From positions 154,820 through 218,819 of the forward strand of contig NZ_FOND01000008.1 in assembly GCF_900112815.1 (NCBI RefSeq): a DNA stretch of 64,000 bases. Direction: 5' to 3'. Under the pieces are notes generated by a model. It did not search any database. It saw only the letters and a list, made by a program, of their open reading frames with translations, and was not told the DNA's origin. Made by a program: the position numbers and the translations under genes. Positions 24,006 to 32,336 of this stretch are shown in pieces; position 1 is the first letter of the stretch, and each line of letters starts with the position of its first letter. The DNA comes from Blastococcus tunisiensis (lineage in GTDB: Bacteria; Actinomycetota; Actinomycetes; Mycobacteriales; Geodermatophilaceae).

Positions 24006-25450
24006 GCCCGTCCGTCCTCGTAGGTGTCGCTGTTGGCCGGCCCGACGATGGTGCCGGAGCCGCTGAACGGGGCGTCCGCCCCGGCCGCGGGGCGGACGGC
24101 GCGGAAGCTGCCGGTGTCCACGGCGTCGAACGTGGAGTGCAGGTCCAGCTCGGCCTCGATGACCCGGGCCAGCCGGCGCACGCCCTCCCGGATCTGGTCC
24201 GGTTCGGGGTAGCAGTAGGACAGCCGCATGAACTCCCGGCCGCTGCCGTCGGCGTAGAACCCGATACCCGGTACGTAGGCCACCAGCGCGTTCACCGCGC
24301 GGGGCTGCATGAGCTTGGCGTCCAGACCGTGCGGCAGCTTCAGCCACACGTAGAAGCCGCCGTCGGGGCGGGTCCAGGTGGTGCCGGCCGGCATCAGCGT
24401 CTCGAGCGATTCCAGGGTGGCGTCCCGGCGCTCGCGGTACAGCTCGGTGAACAGCTTGATCTGCTCCCGCCAGGGCTGGGTGTCCAGGTACCGGGCGACG
24501 GCGTACTGGGTGAGCGACGGCGGGCAGAGCACCTGCGCCTCGGTGGCCAGGACCAGCTTCTCCCGGACGGCGAGCGGGGCGAGCACCCAGCCCACCCGCA
24601 GGCCCGGGGAGAAGGTCTTGGAGAACGAGCCGAGGTAGATGACCCGCTGGGAGTCCCGGGCGCGCAGCGCGCGCAGCGGCTCGTGCTCGAAGCCCAGCAG
24701 GCCGTACGGGTTGTCCTCGATGACGAGCAGGTCGTGCCGCTCGGCGATGGCCATGATCGCCTCGCGCCGCGGCTCGGTCAGCGTGACGCCGGCGGGGTTG
24801 TGGAAGTTCGGCACGGTGTACAGGAACTTGACCCGGTCCCCGGCCGCCCGGCAGGCGACGAGCGCCTCCTCGAGGGCCTCCGGGATCAGCCCGTCGTCGT
24901 CCATCGCGACGTGCCGGACCCGGGCCTCGGCGGACTGGAAGACGCCGAGCGCGCCGACGTAGGACGGGGCCTCGGCGAGGATCACGTCGCCCGGGTCGAC
25001 GAAGACGCGGGTGACGAGGTCGAGCGCCTGCTGGGAGCCGACGGTGACGACGACCTCGCTCGGTGAGGCGTCGGTGATGCCCTCCAGGGCCATGACATCG
25101 CAGATCCGCTCGCGCAGCCGCGGGTCACCCTGTCCGGAGCCGTACTGCAGGGTCTGCGCGCCCATGCCGGAGACCAGCTCGCCGATCATCGAACCGACGG
25201 CGTCCAGCGGCAGCGCCGTGACCGCGGGCATGCCGCCGGCCAGGGAGACCACCTCCGGCCGGCTCACGACGGAGAAGAGGGCGCGGATCTCCGAGGACTT
25301 CATGCCGTGGGTGCGTGCTGCGTACCGGTCGGCCAGGGGGTCCAGCCGCGGATGCCGCGGGACGACGTGGGGATGCGCACCGTGCGTCAGGTGCGTCCCC
25401 GGCTGACCGGGACCGGCGGGTGGGCCGGGCGGAGTGGTGGGCACCTTCAC
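24002..25450 (-). CDS. PLP-dependent aminotransferase, fold type I
   Basis: 482-residue class I/II aminotransferase resembling the catalytic domains of MocR/2-aminoadipate-type enzymes, without their N-terminal DNA-binding domain. Key parts are SLAGGMPAVTALP, TVGSQQALDLVTRVFVDPGD, YTVPNFHNPAGVTL, IEDNPYGLLGF and the PLP lysine in YLGSFSKTFSPGLRVGWV; RLSYCYPE holds the substrate arginine position. The GTG at 25450 gives a proline-rich leader, and translation could begin a little later. Coupling to the Ddl-like ligase suggests it supplies or recycles an amino acid for envelope work, but this is inference. Confidence 0.88.
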   Translation of the reverse strand: MKVPTTPPGPPAGPGQPGTHLTHGAHPHVVPRHPRLDPLADRYAARTHGMKSSEIRALFSVVSRPEVVSLAGGMPAVTALPLDAVGSMIGELVSGMGAQTLQYGSGQGDPRLRERICDVMALEGITDASPSEVVVTVGSQQALDLVTRVFVDPGDVILAEAPSYVGALGVFQSAEARVRHVAMDDDGLIPEALEEALVACRAAGDRVKFLYTVPNFHNPAGVTLTEPRREAIMAIAERHDLLVIEDNPYGLLGFEHEPLRALRARDSQRVIYLGSFSKTFSPGLRVGWVLAPLAVREKLVLATEAQVLCPPSLTQYAVARYLDTQPWREQIKLFTELYRERRDATLESLETLMPAGTTWTRPDGGFYVWLKLPHGLDAKLMQPRAVNALVAYVPGIGFYADGSGREFMRLSYCYPEPDQIREGVRRLARVIEAELDLHSTFDAVDTGSFRAVRPAAGADAPFSGSGTIVGPANSDTYEDGRA

Positions 25451-25547
25451 GAGTGTAAGGACGTGGCGACCGAGCGGGACCGGGCCTCCCGCCCCGAGTG
25501 GACTGCACCACCGGCCGTCCGCCGGACGACGAGGCGGCCAGGAACCG

Positions 25548-26735
25548 TCAGATCCGCTCCGGCAGCACGAAGGTGCCGGTCTGGAGGTCGGCCTCGGCGG
25601 GCAGGTAGAGCCGCTGGACGGCGGCCAGGACGGCGGAGGCGACGGCGCTCCGGACGCGGGCGTCCAGCAGGAGCAGCCGGTCGACCGGGTGGGACAGGTA
25701 GCCGCAGTCCAGCCGGACCGCCGGCATCCGGGTCATCCGGAGGGTGCCCCAGGTCTTGGGGTGCGAGCCCAGGTCGAGCATGCCGGTACGGGCGAGGACC
25801 TCGCGGCGCGCGAGGTTGGCGAACTGCTCGCCGACCGTGGAGGAGGCGCCGGAACCGGTGCCGTAGTAGTAGCTGGCCACGCCGCGCGCGTGCTCGGAAC
25901 CGTGCGAGTCCAGGTGCAGGGCGATGAACAGGTCGGCGCGGGCGTCGTTGGCGAAGGCGGTGCGCTCGGCCGCCGACGGGTTCTGGTCCCTGCCGCGCGT
26001 GAGGTACACCCCGGCCCCGGCCGCGGCGAGCCGCCCCTCGATGCGCGAGGCCAGGTCGAAGACGAGGTCGGACTCGGTGGTCTCCCCCTGGGTGTAGCCG
26101 GCGTCCTCGCCGCCGTGGCCCGGGTCGACCACGATGCGGCGGCCGATCAGGTGCGGCCCGCTCTCGACGAAGGAGGCGCTCTGCCGGAGGAGCTGCGGCC
26201 GCCCGCCGGTGACCTTGCGGCCGAGCTGGCGCAGGGCACGGAGGGTCGCCGGCCCGCACGTGCCGTCGGAGGTGAGGCCGTAGTCGCGCTGGAAGGCCCG
26301 GAGGCCGCTCTCGGTCCCGGGCCCGAAGACCCCGTCCACCGGTCCGGCGTCGTAGCCGAGCTCGTGCACGCGCTCCTGCAGGGTGATGACGTCGTCGCCG
26401 CGGACCGGTCGCTCCGGGTCGTAGCGCAGCAGCCGGTCCCCCAGCGACCAGCGGGCCTCGTTCAGGGCCCGGTAGGTCTCCTCGCCGACCCGCCCGTCCA
26501 CCGACAGCCCGCGGTCCTGCTGGAAGTGCCGGACGGCCAGCTCGGTGGCCTGGTCGTAGACCGCCGAGTCCAGCGCCACGTCGGGAAGGGTGGCCATGGC
26601 GTGCGGCGGGCGGGGGACGGCGGTGCCGTCGACGTCCGGCAGCAGGCCCAGGCTTCGTAGCGCCGTCTGCACGTCCGCGACGGCGGCACCACGGTCCCCG
26701 AGCCTGAGGATCTGCATGCGGCTGTCGGCTCCCAT
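25548..26735 (-). CDS. cwlM: CwlM-type peptidoglycan-binding amidase-fold protein
   Basis: About 395 residues: two peptidoglycan-binding domains (AVYDQATELAVRHFQQDRGLSVDGRVGEETYRAL and VDGVFGPGTESGLRAFQRDYGLTSDGTCGPATLRAL), then an Amidase_3 domain, then a short tail with TGTF. Order, tail and position beside trxA/trxB match mycobacterial CwlM, a cytoplasmic regulator of peptidoglycan precursor synthesis controlled by PknB. No signal peptide is present. Unlike what is reported for mycobacterial CwlM, the zinc ligands appear intact (DPGHGGEDAG, ESDLVFDLASRIEGR, ALHLDSHGS), while the last acidic position reads LDCGYL. Starts at 26735 or 26717 are both possible. Confidence 0.85.
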   Translation of the reverse strand: MGADSRMQILRLGDRGAAVADVQTALRSLGLLPDVDGTAVPRPPHAMATLPDVALDSAVYDQATELAVRHFQQDRGLSVDGRVGEETYRALNEARWSLGDRLLRYDPERPVRGDDVITLQERVHELGYDAGPVDGVFGPGTESGLRAFQRDYGLTSDGTCGPATLRALRQLGRKVTGGRPQLLRQSASFVESGPHLIGRRIVVDPGHGGEDAGYTQGETTESDLVFDLASRIEGRLAAAGAGVYLTRGRDQNPSAAERTAFANDARADLFIALHLDSHGSEHARGVASYYYGTGSGASSTVGEQFANLARREVLARTGMLDLGSHPKTWGTLRMTRMPAVRLDCGYLSHPVDRLLLLDARVRSAVASAVLAAVQRLYLPAEADLQTGTFVLPERI

Positions 26736-26789
26736 CGTGTCCTGATTGTCGTCCCCCCGGCCGTTCCCGGCCCAGCGGGGGTGCATCCG

Positions 26790-26887
26790 GACGAAGGAGG
26801 GCCCACCCGGCGAGGGCCCCGCTGCCCCCGCCACTCGCGCGCTCGCGGCGGGGTCTGCAGTGGGGCCGATCCCGGATGGGCCCGTTC
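26790..26887. repeat. Palindromic element A variant (trxA-cwlM gap)
   Basis: A long variant beginning GACGAAGGAGGGCCCA and ending TGGGCCCG, with inner parts GGCCCCGCTGCCCCCGCC, ACTCGCGCGCTCGCGGCGGGG and GTGGGGCC. The GACGAAGGA edge and the core are shared with the family, but the outer arms have changed to GGGCCCA/TGGGCCC. It fills much of the trxA-cwlM gap. Confidence 0.6.
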
Positions 26888-26915
26888 GTGACCCGGCGTC
26901 ACCGGGCCTGGCGGC

Positions 26916-27242
26916 TCAGAGGTAGTCGGCGAGGTCGTTGAGGATCGCGCCCTTGGGCTTGGCGCCGATGATGCTCTTGACCGGCTTGCCGCCCTGGAAC
27001 ACCGTCATCGTCGGGATCGACATGACCTGGTAGTCGCGGGCGATCTGCGGGTTCTCGTCGATGTTGAGCTTGGCGATCGTGAGCTTGTCGCCGTGCTCGG
27101 CGGCGATCTCCTCGAGGACCGGGGCGACCATCTTGCAGGGGCCGCACCACTCCGCCCAGAAGTCCACGAGCACGGGCTTGTCGCTGCCCAGCACCTCGTT
27201 GGCGAAGCTGGTGTCGGTCACCGTGACGGTGTTGCCTGCCAT
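26916..27242 (-). CDS. trxA: Thioredoxin
   Basis: 108-residue thioredoxin with the active site WAEWCGPCKM (about residues 30-39) and the cis-proline motif SIPTM. The ATG at 27242 follows GGGAGAACGACCC and gives MAGNTVTVTDTSFANEVL. It lies directly downstream of trxB, so reductase and substrate are probably co-expressed and form the cytoplasmic dithiol system. Confidence 0.96.
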   Translation of the reverse strand: MAGNTVTVTDTSFANEVLGSDKPVLVDFWAEWCGPCKMVAPVLEEIAAEHGDKLTIAKLNIDENPQIARDYQVMSIPTMTVFQGGKPVKSIIGAKPKGAILNDLADYL

Positions 27243-27326
27243 GGGTCGTTCTCCCTTGTCTCGGCTTGCTGGAGTGCCTGTCGGGGTCAACCGACGGGCG
27301 GGTGGATGTATGCCCGGGCGGGCGCC

Positions 27327-28352
27327 TCAGCGCTCGTCGAACGTGTCGGCCAGCCAGCGCTCGGCGTCGATCGCCGCAGCGGCGCCGGTGCCGGCCGAGG
27401 TGATGGCCTGCCGGTAGATGTGGTCGACGACGTCGCCGCAGGCGAACACGCCATCGATGTTGGTGCGGGTGGACGGGTGCTCCACCTGGATGTAGCCCTC
27501 GTCGTCGAGCTTGAGCTGCCCGGCGAACAGCTCGCTGCGCGGGTCGTGCCCGATCGCGACGAACAGGCCGCTGACCGGCAGCGTCTCGGTGCCACCGGTG
27601 GCGGTGTCGGTCAGCTCGACCGCCGAGACGGTGGAGTCGCCCAGCACCTCGGTGACCTGCTTGCCCAGCGCCCAGCGGATCTTGGCGTTGTCCTGCGCGC
27701 GCTTCTGCATGATCTTCGAGGCGCGGAGCTCGTCGCGCCGGTGCACCACGGTGACGCTCTTGGCGAAGCGGGTGAGGAAGGTGGCCTCCTCCATCGCCGA
27801 GTCGCCGCCGCCGACCACGGCGATGTCCTGGTCGCGGAAGAAGAAGCCGTCGCAGGTGGCGCAGGCGGACACGCCCCGGCCGAGGAGGCGCTGCTCGTTC
27901 TCCAACCCGAGGTACCGGTACTTCGACCCGGTGGCCACGATGACGGCGTGGGCGCGGAAGACCTCGCTGCCGACCTTGACGATCTTGGGCTCGGCGGTCA
28001 GGTCGACCTCGGTGACGTCGCGCGGCTCCAGCTGGGCCCCGAACTTCTCCGCCTGCGTCCGCATGTCGTCCATCAGCTGCGGCCCCTGGATCCCCTCCGG
28101 GAAACCGGGGAAGTTCTCCACCTCGGTGGTGGTCATGAGCGCACCGCCGAACTGGGAACCCTCGAACACCAGCGGGTGGAGGTTCGCGCGGGCGGCGTAC
28201 GTGGCTGCGGTGTAACCAGCCGGGCCGGACCCGATGATGATCAGGTCACGAACACCGTCGTGCTCGGCGGGCGGGATCACGGGATCCTCGATCTCGCCCG
28301 TCGTCACGGCGGGACCGGGGGTCGGGAAATCAGTCACGGGCTGCACAACCAC
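27327..28352 (-). CDS. trxB: Thioredoxin reductase
   Basis: FAD/NADPH enzyme of about 341 residues that reduces thioredoxin. FAD loop [18 protein letters not shown], redox pair [21 protein letters not shown] loop [14 protein letters not shown] and the C-terminal [21 protein letters not shown] are all present. The start is uncertain: GTG codons at 28352 or 28346 lie just after a possible -10 box TACGAT, which would suit a leaderless message; an ATG at 28370 also fits. In mycobacteria sigM and rsmA lie just upstream; here only about 125 bp separate it from the pseudokinase gene. Confidence 0.94.
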   Translation of the reverse strand: MVVQPVTDFPTPGPAVTTGEIEDPVIPPAEHDGVRDLIIIGSGPAGYTAATYAARANLHPLVFEGSQFGGALMTTTEVENFPGFPEGIQGPQLMDDMRTQAEKFGAQLEPRDVTEVDLTAEPKIVKVGSEVFRAHAVIVATGSKYRYLGLENEQRLLGRGVSACATCDGFFFRDQDIAVVGGGDSAMEEATFLTRFAKSVTVVHRRDELRASKIMQKRAQDNAKIRWALGKQVTEVLGDSTVSAVELTDTATGGTETLPVSGLFVAIGHDPRSELFAGQLKLDDEGYIQVEHPSTRTNIDGVFACGDVVDHIYRQAITSAGTGAAAAIDAERWLADTFDER

Positions 28353-28476
28353 CGATCGTAGGGGTCGCATTCCCCGCCGCGCTGCCCCTTGCCGGTGGCT
28401 GCACCGCGCCGGGGCACCCCCCGTGCACCCCGGCGGCGCGGCTCCGGACCCGCGCGCGCCAGGAGGAGGGAAACGC

Positions 28477-30282
28477 TCAGCCGGCTGCCTGGACGCTGAC
28501 CTCGGCGATCTCGGCGGCGAAGCCTCCCTCGCTGGGCACCAGCCCGGTGAGCCAGACCAGCACGTAGCGGGCGGTGACCGGCTCGTCGAACGCGAGCTGG
28601 GTCTCGCCCTGGAGCTCGCCCGACGCGGCGACGTCGTAGGCGGCCACGGCCTCGCCCGCGGACTCGGCCGTGCGGATCTCGAACGTGGCGCCGGCCGACG
28701 GGCTGGTGACGGTGACCGCGCCGAGCTCCTGGGCCGACCCCAGGTCGAGCAGCAAACCGACGCCGTCCTTGAGGTTGCCGAAGGCCGGGGAACCCCGGTA
28801 CTCGTACGTCGACCAGGCGGTCGCGGGGTCGCCGTCGAAGGCGAGCTCGACGCTGCCGGGGTTGTCCGGGTCGCCGTCGCCCTGCGGGTCGAACACGTCG
28901 CCACCGGCGATCGCCACGGCTGCGCCGGGCTCGACCGTGCCGGGCTCCGCGGAGCCCCCGGCGGGTGCGCTCGCCGACGGGGTGGAGCCCGGGGTCTCGT
29001 CGACCTCCCCCGCCACCGAGATCACACCCTTGCCGAACCACCAGGCGAGACCCACCACCACGAGCAGGGCGAGCAGGGGCAGGCCGATGACCACCAGACG
29101 GTGCCGTCGGGCACCGTCCTCCTCCTCGTCCCCGGCGAACGGCCCGTCGTCGGCGTTCCCCGCCTCGAGGACGGCGAAGTCCTCGTCGTCGCGGTCCGCG
29201 GGGCCGGCGAACGCCGAGCCGGCGTAGGCACCAGCCGCCGGTGCGACCGAGCCGGCGGCGATGGTGTCCCCGCCGACCGCTCCCGGGGCGACGGCCGGAT
29301 CGGTCCCCGGCCGAACCGGCGGGACCGGGGGCAGGGTCTGCGGGTCGAGGCGGACCGGCTCCGCGTCGGCATGGCGGGGTGCCGCGTCCACCGCGTGGTC
29401 GGCCTGGTCGGGGCGGCGGTCGCGCAGGCGGCGCAGCCAGCCGCTGTCGGTCTCCTCGGCCCGTGCCGCCGCCGACATCGGCCCCGGACGGGAGCGCTCG
29501 GCGAGCAGCGCGGCCATGGCGGCGACGCTGGACAGGCCCTGACCGGGTTCGCTCGAGCGGGCCCGGCGGACCAGTGCCACCAGGTCCGACGGCCCGGTGA
29601 GGCGCCGAGCGCCGGGCCGGGCCGGGTCCAGCCCGGTGAGGCACGCCTCGAGCAGCGCGCCCAGCGCGGCGATGTCACCGTCGATGGTGCCGGTGGCGGC
29701 GGGCACGGCCCGCAGCCCGACCAGCCCGTTGGGCCGGAGCACCACGTTCTCGGGGGTGAGCCCGCCGACGGCGAGGCCGACGCGGTGCGCCTCGGCGACG
29801 CCCTCGGCCAGGCGGCGCAGGACGGTCCGGACCTCGCGGTCGGGCAGCGGACCACGGGTGAGCCGCTCGGCCAGAGTCTCGCCGTCGATCCACTCGTTGA
29901 CGACGTAGGCGGCGCCGCCGGGCACCATGTCGCCCCCCGGCCCACTCCCGATGCCCTCCGAGGCGTCGTAGACCATCGCCAGCGCCGGGGTGGCCAGCCC
30001 GCCGGCCGTGAGGGCCCGGGTGATCCAGGCGTGCGCGGCCGGGCCGGCGGGGGTGTGCACGCGGATGGCGACGTCGCGGTTGAGGACGCGGTCCTTGGCG
30101 CGCCAGCACTGGATCGCGCCGGTCGGCGTCGGCTCGTCGGGGCCGATCCGGTCCAGGGGCCGGTAGCGGTCGGGCAGCCCGGTGGTCGTCGACGTCATCG
30201 ACACTGTCGACCCCCTGTCCTGCTGCGGCCGCCGGCGCGTGCGCTCCGACGGTGGCGACGTGTCCCGCGAGGGATCGGTCAT
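28477..30282 (-). CDS. Membrane pseudokinase, MurJ partner, with extracellular discoidin-like domain
   Basis: 601 residues. The cytoplasmic part resembles a Ser/Thr kinase ([56 protein letters not shown]) but lacks catalytic residues: VAIR instead of VAIK, GGLTPEN instead of HRD, and no DFG. One membrane helix follows ([22 protein letters not shown]), then an extracellular beta domain ([38 protein letters not shown]). In mycobacteria this arrangement is fused to MurJ and recruits FhaA when phosphorylated; here it is a separate gene overlapping the murJ stop by four bases (ATGA). An internal ATG about 28 codons later is an alternative start. Confidence 0.85.
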   Translation of the reverse strand: MTDPSRDTSPPSERTRRRPQQDRGSTVSMTSTTTGLPDRYRPLDRIGPDEPTPTGAIQCWRAKDRVLNRDVAIRVHTPAGPAAHAWITRALTAGGLATPALAMVYDASEGIGSGPGGDMVPGGAAYVVNEWIDGETLAERLTRGPLPDREVRTVLRRLAEGVAEAHRVGLAVGGLTPENVVLRPNGLVGLRAVPAATGTIDGDIAALGALLEACLTGLDPARPGARRLTGPSDLVALVRRARSSEPGQGLSSVAAMAALLAERSRPGPMSAAARAEETDSGWLRRLRDRRPDQADHAVDAAPRHADAEPVRLDPQTLPPVPPVRPGTDPAVAPGAVGGDTIAAGSVAPAAGAYAGSAFAGPADRDDEDFAVLEAGNADDGPFAGDEEEDGARRHRLVVIGLPLLALLVVVGLAWWFGKGVISVAGEVDETPGSTPSASAPAGGSAEPGTVEPGAAVAIAGGDVFDPQGDGDPDNPGSVELAFDGDPATAWSTYEYRGSPAFGNLKDGVGLLLDLGSAQELGAVTVTSPSAGATFEIRTAESAGEAVAAYDVAASGELQGETQLAFDEPVTARYVLVWLTGLVPSEGGFAAEIAEVSVQAAG

Positions 30283-32336
30283 CCGCGCCCCTTCCGTCCC
30301 CTGAGTGCTGCCAGGGGCTCCCGGATCTCGGGGACGCGGGCGATCACAAGACCTGCGAGGGCCACGCCGCCGATCACCACGGTACCGACCAGGACCGTCA
30401 CGAGCGACCCTGTGGGGGACGTGCCCACGAGGTCGTCGGTCACGTTCCGGACAAGCCAGCCCACGAGGCCGGCGGCGATCGAGACGGCGGCCATGCGCAG
30501 CAGGGGGCCGAACGTCGCGCGGGTCTGCAGGCCGCCCAGCCGGCGCCGCAGCGCGAGGTCGCCGATGACCCAGCCGGCCACGTAGGTGACGCCGGTGACG
30601 AGCATCAGGCCGGCGACGACGTGCTCCGGTTCGACGACCGCCGGGACGAGCAGCAGCAGCGGCACGCGGACGGCGACCATGCCGAGCTGGATGAGCGTCG
30701 GCGTCCGGGCGTCCTTCATCGCGTAGAAGACCCGCAGCTGCAGCAGCGTGACGGCCATCGGCAGCAGCCCGAAGGCACCGATGGCCAGCGCCGTACCGAT
30801 CCCCTCGGCCTGCTCCACCGTCGTCTCGCCGCGCGCGAAGGCCAGGATGCCGAGCGGGGGACCCAGCACGACGAGGACGGCCGTGACGGGCAGCAGGCCG
30901 AGCGCCGACAGCCGGGTCCCGAGGGAGAGGTCCTCGATGACGGCCGGGGAGTCGTGCCGCGCGGCGGCCCGGCTCATCCGGGGCAGGAGGGCGGTGAGCA
31001 GCGCGACGCCGATGATCCCGTAGGGCATCTGGAACAGGAGGCTCGCGTTGGCGAAGGCGAGCGACCCGAGCCCGCCCTCCCGACGGGCCTCGTTGGCGAT
31101 GCGGATGGCCACGGCGACCCCCACGGCACTGATGCCCGAGTAGGCGACGACCCACAGGCCGAGGGTCCCCGCCTCCCGCAGCCCGGTGTTCTTCAGCCCC
31201 CACCGGGGCCGCAGCGGCACGCCCACCCCGCGCAGCAGGGGCAGCAGCACCAGCGCCTGCACCGCGATGCCCAGCGTGGTGCCGATCCCGAGCAGCCACA
31301 CCTGGAACGGCGTGATGGTCAGCGGCGTGAGCTCGCCCGGACCGCTGGCGGCGAGGAAGAGGAGGCCGGTCGCGATGACGACGACGTTGTTCAGCACCGG
31401 CGCCCAGGCGGGCGGCCCGAAGACCCCCCGGGAGTTGAGGATCGCCTGGGCGAGGGCGCCGACCCCGTAGAAGACGATCTCGATCAGCAGGATCCGCGCC
31501 AGCCAGTTGGCCAGCTGCACCTGCTCGGGATCGTCCTGGATGCCGTAGAGCCGGGTCAGCAAGGGCGCGGCGAGCACGGCGAGCGCCGTCACCACCACCA
31601 GACCGCTGAGGGCGATGGTGCTCAGCCGCTGGGCGTAGGCGGTGCCACCGTCCCGGTCCCGTTCCTGCGCGTGCACCAGCAGCGGGACGACGACGGAGGC
31701 GAGGACCCCGCCGAGCAGCAGCTCGTAGACGATGTTCGGCAGCGTGTTCGCCGTGTTGTACGCGTCGCCGACGGCCGCCACCCCGAGCGCGGCGACGAGC
31801 ACCATCGTGCGGAGCAGACCGGTGATCCGGGAGACCAGGGTGGCGACCGCCATCGTCCCGGCGGCGCGCAGGATCCCGCCCGCCGCGCCGGCAGCACCCT
31901 CCCGCTGGTCGGCCTCCTCCTCGGTCTCCGCTGCCGGCCCGCGCGGGACGGGCGGCAGCACCGTGATGACCTGGGTGTGGCTGTCGTCGGCGGCCGGCAC
32001 CCACCGGTTGCGCAGCGGCGGGAGCGGCGGCACCGGGCGTGCGGCCGGCCGGGCGGGCGGCAGCGGCGGCACCGGTGGGGGGGCGGGCGTCAGGGCCGCG
32101 GACGCCGGGTCCGCGAACGGTGCCGAGGGCGGGGGCGCGGCGCGGTAGGGCGGTGGCGGCAGCGCCGTCCCTCCGGTGCGGCGGGAGGGTGCCGGCGGCG
32201 GCACCGGTGGCCGGCCGGCGCGCACCTCGTCGGCGGGGCGCCCGCGCAGCTCGTCGGCGGGGTGTCCGCGCTCCTGGTCGGCGGGGCGCCGGCGTTCCTC
32301 GGCGTCCGGGCGCTCGTGCCCGGGGCCGGAGGTCAC
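30279..32336 (-). CDS. murJ: Lipid II flippase MurJ
   Basis: 685 residues: a long, proline/arginine-rich cytoplasmic N-terminus (about 170 residues) and a MviN/MurJ transporter of about 14 helices beginning ILRAAGTMAVATLVSRITGLLRTMVLVAALG. It carries lipid II across the membrane for peptidoglycan synthesis. Conserved positions include DAYNTANTLPNIVYELLLGGVLASVVVPLLV and LNSRGVFGPPAWAPVLNNVVVI. The GTG at 32336 overlaps the upstream stop (GTGA) and the pseudokinase start overlaps its own stop, so the three genes are translationally coupled. Confidence 0.94.
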   Translation of the reverse strand: MTSGPGHERPDAEERRRPADQERGHPADELRGRPADEVRAGRPPVPPPAPSRRTGGTALPPPPYRAAPPPSAPFADPASAALTPAPPPVPPLPPARPAARPVPPLPPLRNRWVPAADDSHTQVITVLPPVPRGPAAETEEEADQREGAAGAAGGILRAAGTMAVATLVSRITGLLRTMVLVAALGVAAVGDAYNTANTLPNIVYELLLGGVLASVVVPLLVHAQERDRDGGTAYAQRLSTIALSGLVVVTALAVLAAPLLTRLYGIQDDPEQVQLANWLARILLIEIVFYGVGALAQAILNSRGVFGPPAWAPVLNNVVVIATGLLFLAASGPGELTPLTITPFQVWLLGIGTTLGIAVQALVLLPLLRGVGVPLRPRWGLKNTGLREAGTLGLWVVAYSGISAVGVAVAIRIANEARREGGLGSLAFANASLLFQMPYGIIGVALLTALLPRMSRAAARHDSPAVIEDLSLGTRLSALGLLPVTAVLVVLGPPLGILAFARGETTVEQAEGIGTALAIGAFGLLPMAVTLLQLRVFYAMKDARTPTLIQLGMVAVRVPLLLLVPAVVEPEHVVAGLMLVTGVTYVAGWVIGDLALRRRLGGLQTRATFGPLLRMAAVSIAAGLVGWLVRNVTDDLVGTSPTGSLVTVLVGTVVIGGVALAGLVIARVPEIREPLAALRGRKGRG

